Origin: Micromonosporaceae bacterium KJ-029
Lineage (GTDB): Bacteria; Actinomycetota; Actinomycetes; Mycobacteriales; Micromonosporaceae
Direction of reading: 5' to 3'
Length of the DNA stretch: 64,000 nucleotides
NCBI GenBank assembly: GCA_005402585.1
Contig: BIFP01000067.1
Span: forward strand, 310,001 to 374,000
Shown here: piece after piece, positions 8,210-18,894 of the stretch
Layout of the letters: every line of letters starts with the position of its first letter
Numbering within the stretch: position 1 is the stretch's first letter
Program-made: the position numbers and the translations under genes
Notes under the pieces: model-generated
What the model was told of the DNA's origin: nothing
Seen by the model: only the letters and a program-made list of their open reading frames with translations
Database searches by the model: none

Positions 8210-8818
8210 ATGGCAGACCAGCTGGCCCAGGTCGGAGAGCTTCCCGTCGCCCTGCTGATGGGAGTGCTCGGGCTGGTCATGCTCTTCGACGCGGTGCCGC
8301 TGTTCGGCGTTCTCGTCCCCGGCGACGTGGCGGTGCTCGCCGCGGTGGGGGTCGGCAGCCCCACCACCGGCCTGGCGACCTTCGTCGCCGTGGTCACCGG
8401 ATGCCTCGTCGGCTGGTCGTTGAGCTTCCTCGTCGGCCGGCGGTGGGGCGACCAACTGCGGCACAGCCGATTCGGTGGCTGGGTCGGCGAGGCCCGGTGG
8501 GCCGCTGCGGAACGCATCCTGCGCCGCGACGGCGGCCGGCTGGTGCTGGTCGCGCCCTTCCTGCCGGTGTTCAACGCGTTGCTGCCGCTGGCGGCGGGCG
8601 GTCTGCACATGTCGTACCGGCGGTTCCTCGCCTTCGCGGCGCTCGGTGCGGGCGCGTGGGCCGGGCTCTACCTGGCGGTCGGCACCGCGTCACGGTCGCT
8701 GGCCGGGCTGCTGCCGGCCGGTGCGAGCCCGTTGCTGGTCACGATGGTCGGGGGCCTGCTGCTGGGCGCACTGGTGCTGGTCGCCACCCGGCGCCGGCTG
8801 CGTACGGTCACCGGCTGA
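8210..8818 (+). CDS. DedA family membrane protein
   Basis: The ATG at 8210 gives a 202-residue protein that begins right at the first DedA helix (ALLMGVLGLVMLFDAVPLFGVLVPGD). The family features are present: the re-entrant loop with PGD, LVGRRWGDQLR, and the C-terminal MSYRRFLAFAALGAGAWAG. The usual R-x3-P-x2-R of active DedA proteins is replaced by VAPFLPVFNALLPLAAG, so one of the conserved arginines of the family is not seen. DedA proteins move undecaprenyl phosphate or phospholipids across the membrane. A longer version starting at 8141 is possible but would add a non-family N-terminus. Confidence 0.85.
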   Translation: MADQLAQVGELPVALLMGVLGLVMLFDAVPLFGVLVPGDVAVLAAVGVGSPTTGLATFVAVVTGCLVGWSLSFLVGRRWGDQLRHSRFGGWVGEARWAAAERILRRDGGRLVLVAPFLPVFNALLPLAAGGLHMSYRRFLAFAALGAGAWAGLYLAVGTASRSLAGLLPAGASPLLVTMVGGLLLGALVLVATRRRLRTVTG

Positions 8819-8835
8819 CCCCCGCCACCGGCCGG

Positions 8836-9489
8836 TCACCAGCCGCGGGCCCGCCACTCGGCCAGGTGCGGCCGTTCCGCGCCGAGCGTCGAGTCCCGCC
8901 CGTGCCCCGGGTAGAACCAGGTCTCGTCCGGCAGCCGGTCGAACAGCTTGTGCTCGACGTCGTCGATGAGTTCGGCGAAACGCTCCGGATCCTGGTTGGT
9001 GTTGCCGACGCCGCCCGGAAAAAGGCTGTCGCCAGTGAAAAGGTGCGGGGTGCCGGCCGGGTCGCGGTAGAGCAGCGCCACCGAACCCGGCGTGTGGCCC
9101 TTGATGTGGATGACCTCCAGGGCGCAGTCGCCGACCGGGACGGTGTCGCCGTCGGCCAGAGCCTGCGTCTCGATCGGCAGACCGGCCGCGTCGTCGGCGT
9201 GCACCAGCGGGCGGGCGCCGGTCTTCGCGACCACCTCCTCCAGCCCCACCCAGTGGTCCATGTGCTGGTGGGTGGTGACCACCGCGCGTAGCCCCGCGTC
9301 GCCGACCAGTTCCAGCAGCCGGGGTGCGTCGTTGGCCGCGTCGATCAGCACCTGGTCACCGGTGTTCCGGCAGCGCAGCAGGTACGCGTTGTTGTCCATC
9401 GGCCCGACCGACACCTTGGTGATGGTCAGCCGGTCGAGTTCGCGTACGGCCGGCGGGCCGCCGGGGGTGACATCTCCGCTGTAGGTCAT
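8836..9489 (-). CDS. MBL-fold metallo-hydrolase
   Basis: The 217-residue protein has the metallo-beta-lactamase motifs in order: THQHMDHW near residue 73 (metal site), GHTPGS near 130, TGDSLFPGG near 155 and YPGHG near 200. This set resembles the glyoxalase II-like group; a homologue sits beside uvrA in mycobacteria, from memory. Its start is 6 bp after the stop of the MDMPI-type gene, so the two are co-transcribed. Because MDMPI enzymes work with mycothiol, a role in splitting thioesters of mycothiol is plausible but unproven. Confidence 0.88.
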   Translation of the reverse strand: MTYSGDVTPGGPPAVRELDRLTITKVSVGPMDNNAYLLRCRNTGDQVLIDAANDAPRLLELVGDAGLRAVVTTHQHMDHWVGLEEVVAKTGARPLVHADDAAGLPIETQALADGDTVPVGDCALEVIHIKGHTPGSVALLYRDPAGTPHLFTGDSLFPGGVGNTNQDPERFAELIDDVEHKLFDRLPDETWFYPGHGRDSTLGAERPHLAEWRARGW

Positions 9490-9495
9490 GGCTCC

Positions 9496-10212
9496 CTAGA
9501 TCCATTCTGGTGGGCGGGGCAGGTGACCGTCGGGGGTGACGGTCAGGGTGGCGCCGGTGCCGCGGCCGGTGAGCCAGGCGGCGAGATCGGCCGCGGAACC
9601 GCTGACCACGGGAGCCCGCTCGCGGTCGCCGACCACCAGCTCGTGGCTGCTGCCGTCGAAGCGCAGCACCATCGGCGGGGCGTCCTCGCGGCCGGCGAAG
9701 GCGGTGGCCACCTCGTGCAGTAGCCGGTGACCGAAGTCCTCCGACCAGTCCGCCGGCCGGTAGCCGGCGACCAGGTCGACGTGGTGGATCTCCAGTTCCC
9801 GCAGCCGCCCCCAGACCAGCAGGGCGGCCGGCCAGGGGCCCCGCCGGGTCTCGACGGTGGCGCCCCAGGCCGCCACCGGCATCGCCGCGACCGCCTCGGT
9901 GAACCGGTCCGCGCTGCGGCGCAGGTCGTCCAGGTGCTCCTCGGGCGGCCGGGGTGCGCCGGCCTCGATGTCGGCGGTACGGGCCTCGGCGCTGGCGTAC
10001 ATCGGGATCGGCTCGCCGGCACGGGCCGAGGTGAGCAGGTTGACGAAACCGTCGGCGTTGCGGGCCAGGTGGGCGAGCACATGACCGCGGGTCCAGCCCG
10101 GCAGCAACGACGGCGTCGCCAGGTCGGTGGCGTCGAAGCTGGCCGCCGTCCGCAGCAGGCGAGTCGTCGCGTCGTCCACGTCGCCGGTCAGCAGGAGGGG
10201 GTCCATGGTCAC
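9496..10212 (-). CDS. Maleylpyruvate isomerase-type mycothiol-dependent enzyme (MDMPI/DinB-like)
   Basis: The 238-residue protein has an N-terminal four-helix DinB/MDMPI domain (about 10-165) with LLPGWTRGHVLAHLARNADG and ELEIHHVDLVAGYRP, whose histidines form the metal site. A smaller C-terminal alpha/beta domain (about 170-238) has the usual VVSGSAADLAAWLTGRG motif. Enzymes of this group use mycothiol as cofactor or co-substrate. It is the first gene of a two-gene operon with the MBL hydrolase, which suggests a linked thiol-dependent detoxification step. Start is GTG at 10212; an ATG six bases on is equally possible. Confidence 0.85.
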   Translation of the reverse strand: MTMDPLLLTGDVDDATTRLLRTAASFDATDLATPSLLPGWTRGHVLAHLARNADGFVNLLTSARAGEPIPMYASAEARTADIEAGAPRPPEEHLDDLRRSADRFTEAVAAMPVAAWGATVETRRGPWPAALLVWGRLRELEIHHVDLVAGYRPADWSEDFGHRLLHEVATAFAGREDAPPMVLRFDGSSHELVVGDRERAPVVSGSAADLAAWLTGRGTGATLTVTPDGHLPRPPEWI

Positions 10213-10380
10213 GTTTCGACCCTAGTCGCCCACGGGTGCCGCGTCGCCGGGGAATTCGCTTCCCGCGTGGCACCGCCGGCCCTACCGTCGATGTTGTTCG
10301 CGGCGCCGGAGCGGAGGAGGTGGTGGTCATGCCGGTCACCGCACGTTTCCGTCACCCGCACCGACACTGAACGAGGAGCC

Positions 10381-11400
10381 ATGAACATCACGCTGGCCGC
10401 CCTGGGTTGGGACACCGACCGGGCGGCGTACCTCCGTCATATCCGTACCGACCACCGACCGGGCCGGGTGGCCCGGGTCGATCGCGGCGTCTGCACCGTT
10501 CTCACCGAGGACGGGCCGGTGCGCGCCTCGCCGGGTGGGGCTGTGCTGGCCGCCGCCGCGGGCGACGTCACCAGACTGCCGTGCGCCGGCGACTGGGTGC
10601 TGCTCGGCACCTGGCCGGACGCGCGGGTGACCGTGGAGGCGGTGCTGCCCCGGCGTACCGCACTGATCCGCCGGACCGCCGGTAAGGACGCCAGCGGCCA
10701 ACTGCTGGCCGCCAACCTGGACACGGCCGCGGTGGTGGAGCCGGTGCACCCCGCGCCGGACGCAGGCCGCATCGAGCGGCTGCTCTCCCTGGTGCACGAG
10801 TCGGGTGCCCGGCCGCTGGTGGTACTGACCAAGACCGACCTGGCGGCGGACCCGGCGGCGGTGGCCCGGCAGCTGGCGGCCATCGCGCCCGGGGTGCCGG
10901 TGCTGCCGGTCAGTGCCGAGTGCGGCACCGGGCTGGACCCGCTGCGCGCCGAGGTGGCCCCGGGCCGCACGCTCGGCCTGCTCGGGCCCTCCGGTGCCGG
11001 CAAGTCGAGCCTGGTCAACGCGCTGGCCGGGGCGGTGGTGATGCCCACCCAGGCGATCCGCCGGGTCGACGGCAAGGGGCGGCACACCACCACCTGGCGG
11101 GCGCTGGTGCCGCTGCCCGGTGGCGGCGCCGTGCTGGACACCCCCGGCGTCCGGGCGGTCGGCCTGCTGGACGGCTCGGCCGGGCTCGACCGGGCCTTCG
11201 TCGACATCGCCGACCTCGCCACCAACTGCCGCTACGGTGACTGCGGGCACGAGACGGAGCCGGGCTGCGCGGTACGCGAGGCGCTGGAGTCCGGCGAGCT
11301 GACCGCCCGGCGGTGGGAGAGCTGGCGCCGGCTGCAACGCGAGATCGCCCACGAGACCCGCCGCCGTACCACCCGCCCCTCCCGCCCCACCCGCCGCTGA
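10381..11400 (+). CDS. rsgA: Ribosome small-subunit-dependent GTPase RsgA
   Basis: RsgA is a circularly permuted GTPase that checks late assembly of the 30S subunit. The 339-residue product has the OB-fold (about 25-110), then the permuted G motifs: TKTD near residue 150, GPSGAGKSS near 201 and DTPG near 253. The C-terminal zinc site is CRYGDCGHETEPGC near 283, with an intervening His. The ATG at 10381 has GAGGAG just upstream. The tail is Arg/Thr/Pro-rich. It is divergent from the MDMPI operon. Confidence 0.95.
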   Translation: MNITLAALGWDTDRAAYLRHIRTDHRPGRVARVDRGVCTVLTEDGPVRASPGGAVLAAAAGDVTRLPCAGDWVLLGTWPDARVTVEAVLPRRTALIRRTAGKDASGQLLAANLDTAAVVEPVHPAPDAGRIERLLSLVHESGARPLVVLTKTDLAADPAAVARQLAAIAPGVPVLPVSAECGTGLDPLRAEVAPGRTLGLLGPSGAGKSSLVNALAGAVVMPTQAIRRVDGKGRHTTTWRALVPLPGGGAVLDTPGVRAVGLLDGSAGLDRAFVDIADLATNCRYGDCGHETEPGCAVREALESGELTARRWESWRRLQREIAHETRRRTTRPSRPTRR

Positions 11401-11415
11401 ACATCCCCAACTCTT

Positions 11416-11496
11416 CGCCGATCTTGCATTTCTGATCTGATCGTCGTTACGCGCCCTTGTGCGGCTTTTGTGGCGAGACGAAATGCAAGATCGGCG
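11416..11496. repeat. Inverted repeat with 17-bp perfect arms
   Basis: Arms 11416-11432 and 11480-11496 (CGCCGATCTTGCATTTC and its exact complement) enclose 47 bp. It lies 15 bp after the rsgA stop. The low-GC core of the arms differs from the surroundings, and there is no T-run after it. It may be a dispersed REP/MITE-like repeat that also ends rsgA transcription. Confidence 0.7.
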
Positions 11497-11690
11497 GGGG
11501 AGAGGGGTGGGGGTGGGGGAGGGGCGTGTGTGGGTGGGGAAAGTTGTCGTAGGGCCGGTCTACAGTTGCCGAGGCGCACTTTCCGCGCTGACACAACCGC
11601 TCGGATCCGCCCGTATCGGGTTCTCCGGTATCGGGTCCTCCGGAAGCGGACAGATCTTCCTCGTCATCCTCACCCGGGAGTACACGGACC

Positions 11691-14630
<2,940 letters not shown>

Positions 14631-14632
14631 CC

Positions 14633-14652
14633 CGGTGGCCGCCGCGCCACCG
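14633..14652 (+). terminator. Hairpin after uvrA
   Basis: CGGTGGC and GCCACCG form a 7-bp stem with a 6-nt loop, beginning 3 nt after the uvrA stop. It has no T-tail, so termination would be weak or partial. Confidence 0.4.
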
Positions 14653-14754
14653 ACGGTGAGTAGCCGATCGGGTGAACCACCCGGCAGAGTGGTGCGGGTA
14701 CCGCAACGTAGCCACGGATCATGCACGGTGGTAGCCGAGCAGGAGAGGTTGGGC

Positions 14755-15318
14755 ATGAGCGAGCGCCAGCGAGCGAATCATCAACTCGGTGCGGTGGTGC
14801 CTCATGACGGCGGGCAGCGAAGCGGAGCGCCGGCACTGAGCGATGATCAGGTGCTGGCCGGACCGGACGCGCACAGCCGCCGGGCGCTGCTCACGGGTGC
14901 GGGCGCGGTCGGCGCGGCGGTGCTTCTCGGCGCGTGTGGCGGCACGGGCACCGGCGACGGCGCGGCGCCGACCAGCGGTGGACCGGTGGTCACCAACACC
15001 GGTGACCCCGGCGGCGGGGACCGGAAGGACGCCCAGTCGCTGGCCAGGACCGCGGACATCCCGGTCGGCGGCGGTGCCGTCTTCGCCGCCCAGGGCGTGG
15101 TGATCACCCAGCCCACCGCGGGCCAGTTCAAGGGCTTCGACCCGATCTGCACGCACCAGGGCTGTCCGGTGTCCAACGTCGACGGCGGCACCATCAACTG
15201 CACCTGTCACGGCAGCAAGTTCTCCATCGAGGACGGCTCGGTCAAGGCGGGCCCGGCCGCCACCGCGTTGCCGGCCAAGCCGATCAAGGTCAACGGCGAC
15301 CACATCTCGCTGGCCTGA
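14755..15318 (+). CDS. Rieske [2Fe-2S] protein, probable Tat-exported lipoprotein
   Basis: The 187-residue protein has SRRALLTGAGAVGAAVLLGAC at about 41-61, which combines a twin-arginine signal with a lipobox (LGAC), so it is probably exported folded and anchored to the outer membrane face. The C-terminal Rieske domain has CTHQGCP near 133 and CTCHGSKF near 151, the two Cys-His pairs that bind a [2Fe-2S] cluster. A Gly/Thr/Pro linker lies between. The first ~32 residues come from DNA that looks like a dispersed repeat (short GAGCGAGCGC and GCAGCGAAGCGGAGC blocks) and sit upstream of a normal Tat start. An internal start near residue 30 would give a more usual signal peptide. The redox partner is unknown. 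Confidence 0.85.
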   Translation: MSERQRANHQLGAVVPHDGGQRSGAPALSDDQVLAGPDAHSRRALLTGAGAVGAAVLLGACGGTGTGDGAAPTSGGPVVTNTGDPGGGDRKDAQSLARTADIPVGGGAVFAAQGVVITQPTAGQFKGFDPICTHQGCPVSNVDGGTINCTCHGSKFSIEDGSVKAGPAATALPAKPIKVNGDHISLA

Positions 15319-15380
15319 TCCTTCGGCTCCGCACCGGTGCCGGTCCGGCGCGGCAGCGCACCGGCAGCGGCCCGCGGGTG

Positions 15381-15412
15381 GTCGCGGCCGGGGCGATGCC
15401 CCCGACCGCGAC
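15381..15412. terminator. Bidirectional hairpin between convergent genes
   Basis: GTCGCGG and CCGCGAC, then GGGGC and GCCCC, stack as an interrupted 12-bp stem with a 3-nt loop. It sits in the 102-bp gap between the Rieske gene and the convergent acylase gene. Confidence 0.55.
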
Positions 15413-15420
15413 CGCCGACC

Positions 15421-18400
15421 TCAGTGGCCGTACACGGACATCTCCCACAGCGAGAACCCGTACGAGGTGCCCCGGGTCAGGCCGTACATCCGCACGTAGC
15501 GGGCTTGTTGCGGGGCGAACGCCAGCACGTCGGTGCCGCCGTCGCCCGCCGTGGTCGACCAGACCTCCCGCCAGGTCGTCCCGTCGGTGGAGACCTCGAT
15601 CCGGTACGACCGGGCGTACGCCGACTCCCAGGCCAGGACCACCCGGCCGACCTGCCGTACGGTGCCCAGGTCCACCCTGATCCACTGGTTGTCCGACCAG
15701 GAACTGGCCCACCGGGTGCCGAGATCACCGTCGACGGCCCGAGCGACACCGTTGCCGAGCTGGCTGCTGGAGGCGGTCACCGGCCGGCCGACGGCGAGGT
15801 TGGTCAGGTCGTCGCCGCGCCGGGCCGGGAACGAGACCACCTGCTGGTAGGTGGGGCGGTTCTGCCAGGCGATGGTGGCGTGCTTGATCCCGCCGAGCGG
15901 GGACTGGATGATCGCGTCCGCGCACCACTGGTTGCCGGCGGCGCAGCTGGCGTCGCCCGGGTAGACCTGGGCGGCCGGCGTCGCCGCCGCCGTACGCAGG
16001 GTGTCGAGCAGGATCTGCCGGCAGGAGCCGAGGTTCCCGTCGCCGCAGAAGGCCCGCCCGGGGCCCCCGGCGGCGACCGGGTCACCCAGGACCGCCCGCA
16101 GGTCCTTGTCGACGTACCCCCACCAGCCGTACTGGAACGACGAGCCCTTGTGGGTCTGGGCGCTGTTCGCCGACGAAGGCAGGTTCGACACGTCGCCCTG
16201 CTGAAGGCCGGACGGGGACTCGTTGACCTGCATCGTGTTGACCAGGGACTGGTATAGGTCCGTGCCGAGGGGATTACGGAACATGCCCCGTACCAGCAGC
16301 GGCCACCACGCGTCGAAGGTGCGGATCGCCTCGGCGTGCTGGTACACCTTCGAGCCCTTGGCGGTCTCCACCCGCAGCGCGCCGGCCTGCCGCCAGGCCT
16401 TCAGCCGGCTGATCTCGGTGGCCAGGGCGCCGTCGGTGACCGGCTGGCTCTCCAGCACCCGGATCAGCTCGCCGAGCACCTCGGCCCCGCGCAGGTCGGT
16501 CAGGCCGGCCCGCTGCACCAGCTCGGTCAGCGACGCCCGGTCGAACTTGCGGCCCGCCGCGACTGCCGCCTTCACCGGCTTGTCCAGCAGGTCACCCCGG
16601 TGTACGGCGCCGAAACTGAAGTTGCCGTCGGCGGCCCCGAAGTCCTTGGCCTGCTTGTTGTTCCAGCTGATGTAGTAGTCCTGGTTGATCGACTGGGGGT
16701 GGGCCGAGCGTGGCGCGTAGCGAGCGGTGCCGGCGTCTGGGTCGTAGTCCTGCCACTCGTAGGCGCGCTCGGCCTTCACCGGCAGGTTCGGGTTGGCGCC
16801 GGGAGCCCGCAACGGGTTGAGCCCGGAGTTGAAGTACGCCGACTCGGTGGAGTTCACGTAGAACCAGTTGAAGGCGTACTCGACGTTGTGCGCGGAGTTG
16901 AGGAACGCCGCGGCGGAACCCATCTCGGTCGGGTCGTTGAACATCTGGAAGCCGATCGCGGAGTCGGCCTCCCGCCCGTACGTGGAGCGCAGCTGGGTGA
17001 AGGCGTGCGGGGCGCCGCCGACGGTGCCGCGCCAGGCCACCAGGCCCAGCTTGGTGCGCCAGGCGACCAGCTTGTACGACCCCGCCGCGGTGCCGTCGGC
17101 GGTCGTCGGGTTCCACCGGTTGACGTGGGACAGCTCCTCCATCGCCAGGCACTGCCCCCGGAACAGGTAGTGGTTGCTGGCCAGCGTCGGCGTGCCGCCG
17201 CCGGGCACGCAGAGCGGCACCGCGTAGGTGTCGGTGATGTCGTGGACGGAGGAGGTGGCGCTCCAGGAGTAGTCCTGGCCCCGGCCGAGCAGGACGTACA
17301 GGTTGAGCCCGGCGAAGGCGGCCCCCCGGGCGCTGATCCCGGGACCCTGCAACTCCTGCACCATCAGCAGCTGCGGGGAGAAGTAGCCGGTCTGCGGCCC
17401 GAACACGGCGACCGGGTGGCCGGTCGCGGAGTGCGCGGCGGAGATCACCGCCGCGTTGGACATGCCGCGGTGGGCCGGGTCGACGGTCAGCCCGGACAGC
17501 GCGGCGGCCAGCTCCGAACCGCTGTTCGAGGCGGGGGTCGCGGCGGCGGTGGCGGAGCCGGTCGGGTCGGTGAAGATCGGCTCGACCCGGGCGGAGCCGG
17601 CATCCGGCAGCACCACGCTGGGGGCGTCCGGAGAGGCGTCGCCGTACGGGAAGCTCTGCCCGTCGTGCAGGGTCAGCACGGTCTCCGGGTCGTTCTGCCC
17701 CCGGAACGCGTTCCACACCCGGTCACCCTCGACCGGGCCGAACTTGGCCCGGGCGGCGATCCGGACCAGCGCGGACTGCATCTCGGTGCCGCCTCCGCCG
17801 CCGAACAGGCCGCCGACCACCCCGGCGATCGCGATCAGGTCAGTTGTGGTGAACGGCTTCGGCCCCCCGGCGTTGGTGATCGCGTCGAGGTGCCCGGTCA
17901 GCACGTACTCCCCGGGGCAGTTGCGCCCCGCCATGCAGGCCCGGATGTACGCGTTGACGCCCGCGACGTACTCCTGCACGTCGGCGTAGAGCTGCTCCCC
18001 GCGCGTACCGCCCTTCTGTCGCAGCGCCGTCACCTGGGCCTGGAGGTCCGCCTCGGTGTACGGGGAGGTGCGCCAGACGCTCTGCTCCAAGGCCCGGTTT
18101 CCCGGGGCGCCACCGGCGAAGGGGGTCAGGGTGCCCCGGCCGACGTGCCGCAGCAGGTCCATGGTGAAGAGCCGGTCCTCGGCTCCGGCGTACCCGGCGC
18201 CGTACATGGTGCCGCCCCGGGTGGTGCCGGTGATGTGCGGGACGCCGGTCGCTTTGTCCCGCACGATCCGCACGTCCGAGCGGGGGGAGTAGTCGCGTTC
18301 GACCTGGCTGGGCGCGACGCCGAAGGTGGCGTCGTTGAAGAAGGTGCTGATCTGGTCCGCCCGGAGACCGGCGTAGCCGTAGACGAGATCGGCGTACTTG

Positions 18401-18699
18401 TCGAGCTGGTCGGCGGAGTGTCGAGGCAGGGTGCCGAACGCCTGGTTGCCCAGGATCTCGACCAGGGTGGCGTTGCCGTTCTGGCCGGGCGGCAGGATCT
18501 CCGAGCACTCACCGAGGCAGTAGTCATTGGCGGCGAAGGCGCTGGCGACGTTCGTGGCGAGGGTGCCGGGCGCGGCGGCGGACCCGGTGGTGGTGGCCGT
18601 GGCGGCGGCGGTGGTCGGGGCGGCGACGAGAGACGCGGCGACGGCGATGGCGGTGGTCGCGCCGGCGAGCAGCCGGCGGGTGGCGGTGTGCGTAGTCAT
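15421..18699 (-). CDS. Secreted penicillin acylase family protein with C-terminal discoidin (F5/8 type C) domain
   Basis: The ATG at 18699 has AGAGGAT upstream and starts a signal peptide of ~34 residues; a longer frame upstream lacks such a site. The 1092-residue precursor fits the Ntn-hydrolase penicillin/acyl-homoserine-lactone acylase family: alpha chain about 60-340, a spacer, and a beta chain beginning at the serine of ASNSGSEL near residue 391. Self-cleavage there would expose the N-terminal serine nucleophile. Residues about 960-1092 form an F5/8 type C domain (NLAVGRPVTASSSQ...ARAVDGDLGTRWAS), which binds sugars or lipids. Possible substrates are beta-lactams, acyl-homoserine lactones or N-acyl peptides. 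The gene is monocistronic. Confidence 0.85.
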   Translation of the reverse strand: MTTHTATRRLLAGATTAIAVAASLVAAPTTAAATATTTGSAAAPGTLATNVASAFAANDYCLGECSEILPPGQNGNATLVEILGNQAFGTLPRHSADQLDKYADLVYGYAGLRADQISTFFNDATFGVAPSQVERDYSPRSDVRIVRDKATGVPHITGTTRGGTMYGAGYAGAEDRLFTMDLLRHVGRGTLTPFAGGAPGNRALEQSVWRTSPYTEADLQAQVTALRQKGGTRGEQLYADVQEYVAGVNAYIRACMAGRNCPGEYVLTGHLDAITNAGGPKPFTTTDLIAIAGVVGGLFGGGGGTEMQSALVRIAARAKFGPVEGDRVWNAFRGQNDPETVLTLHDGQSFPYGDASPDAPSVVLPDAGSARVEPIFTDPTGSATAAATPASNSGSELAAALSGLTVDPAHRGMSNAAVISAAHSATGHPVAVFGPQTGYFSPQLLMVQELQGPGISARGAAFAGLNLYVLLGRGQDYSWSATSSVHDITDTYAVPLCVPGGGTPTLASNHYLFRGQCLAMEELSHVNRWNPTTADGTAAGSYKLVAWRTKLGLVAWRGTVGGAPHAFTQLRSTYGREADSAIGFQMFNDPTEMGSAAAFLNSAHNVEYAFNWFYVNSTESAYFNSGLNPLRAPGANPNLPVKAERAYEWQDYDPDAGTARYAPRSAHPQSINQDYYISWNNKQAKDFGAADGNFSFGAVHRGDLLDKPVKAAVAAGRKFDRASLTELVQRAGLTDLRGAEVLGELIRVLESQPVTDGALATEISRLKAWRQAGALRVETAKGSKVYQHAEAIRTFDAWWPLLVRGMFRNPLGTDLYQSLVNTMQVNESPSGLQQGDVSNLPSSANSAQTHKGSSFQYGWWGYVDKDLRAVLGDPVAAGGPGRAFCGDGNLGSCRQILLDTLRTAAATPAAQVYPGDASCAAGNQWCADAIIQSPLGGIKHATIAWQNRPTYQQVVSFPARRGDDLTNLAVGRPVTASSSQLGNGVARAVDGDLGTRWASSWSDNQWIRVDLGTVRQVGRVVLAWESAYARSYRIEVSTDGTTWREVWSTTAGDGGTDVLAFAPQQARYVRMYGLTRGTSYGFSLWEMSVYGH

Positions 18700-18881
18700 G
18701 GCGATCCTCTGTGGACGGGGGGCCATCGGACGGGATCATTACATGAAGAACATTCGGTTACTGGATGGTAGGCTCCGCCGCACGATATTGGAAGGCGTCA
18801 ATCAGGACGCGCCGGCTGGTTCGGTGCGGTGGTCGCCGGACCGCCCACCCGGGGATGATCTGGGCTGTCGGGGGTGCGGAC

Positions 18882-18894
18882 TAGTCTCGGAGTG
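18882..18894 (+). promoter_or_regulatory. Probable -10 box of a leaderless uvrC transcript
   Basis: TAGTCT at 18882-18887 ends six bases before the uvrC GTG at 18894, and no ribosome binding site is seen. This spacing predicts transcription starting at or next to the start codon. No clear -35 box is present. Confidence 0.4.
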
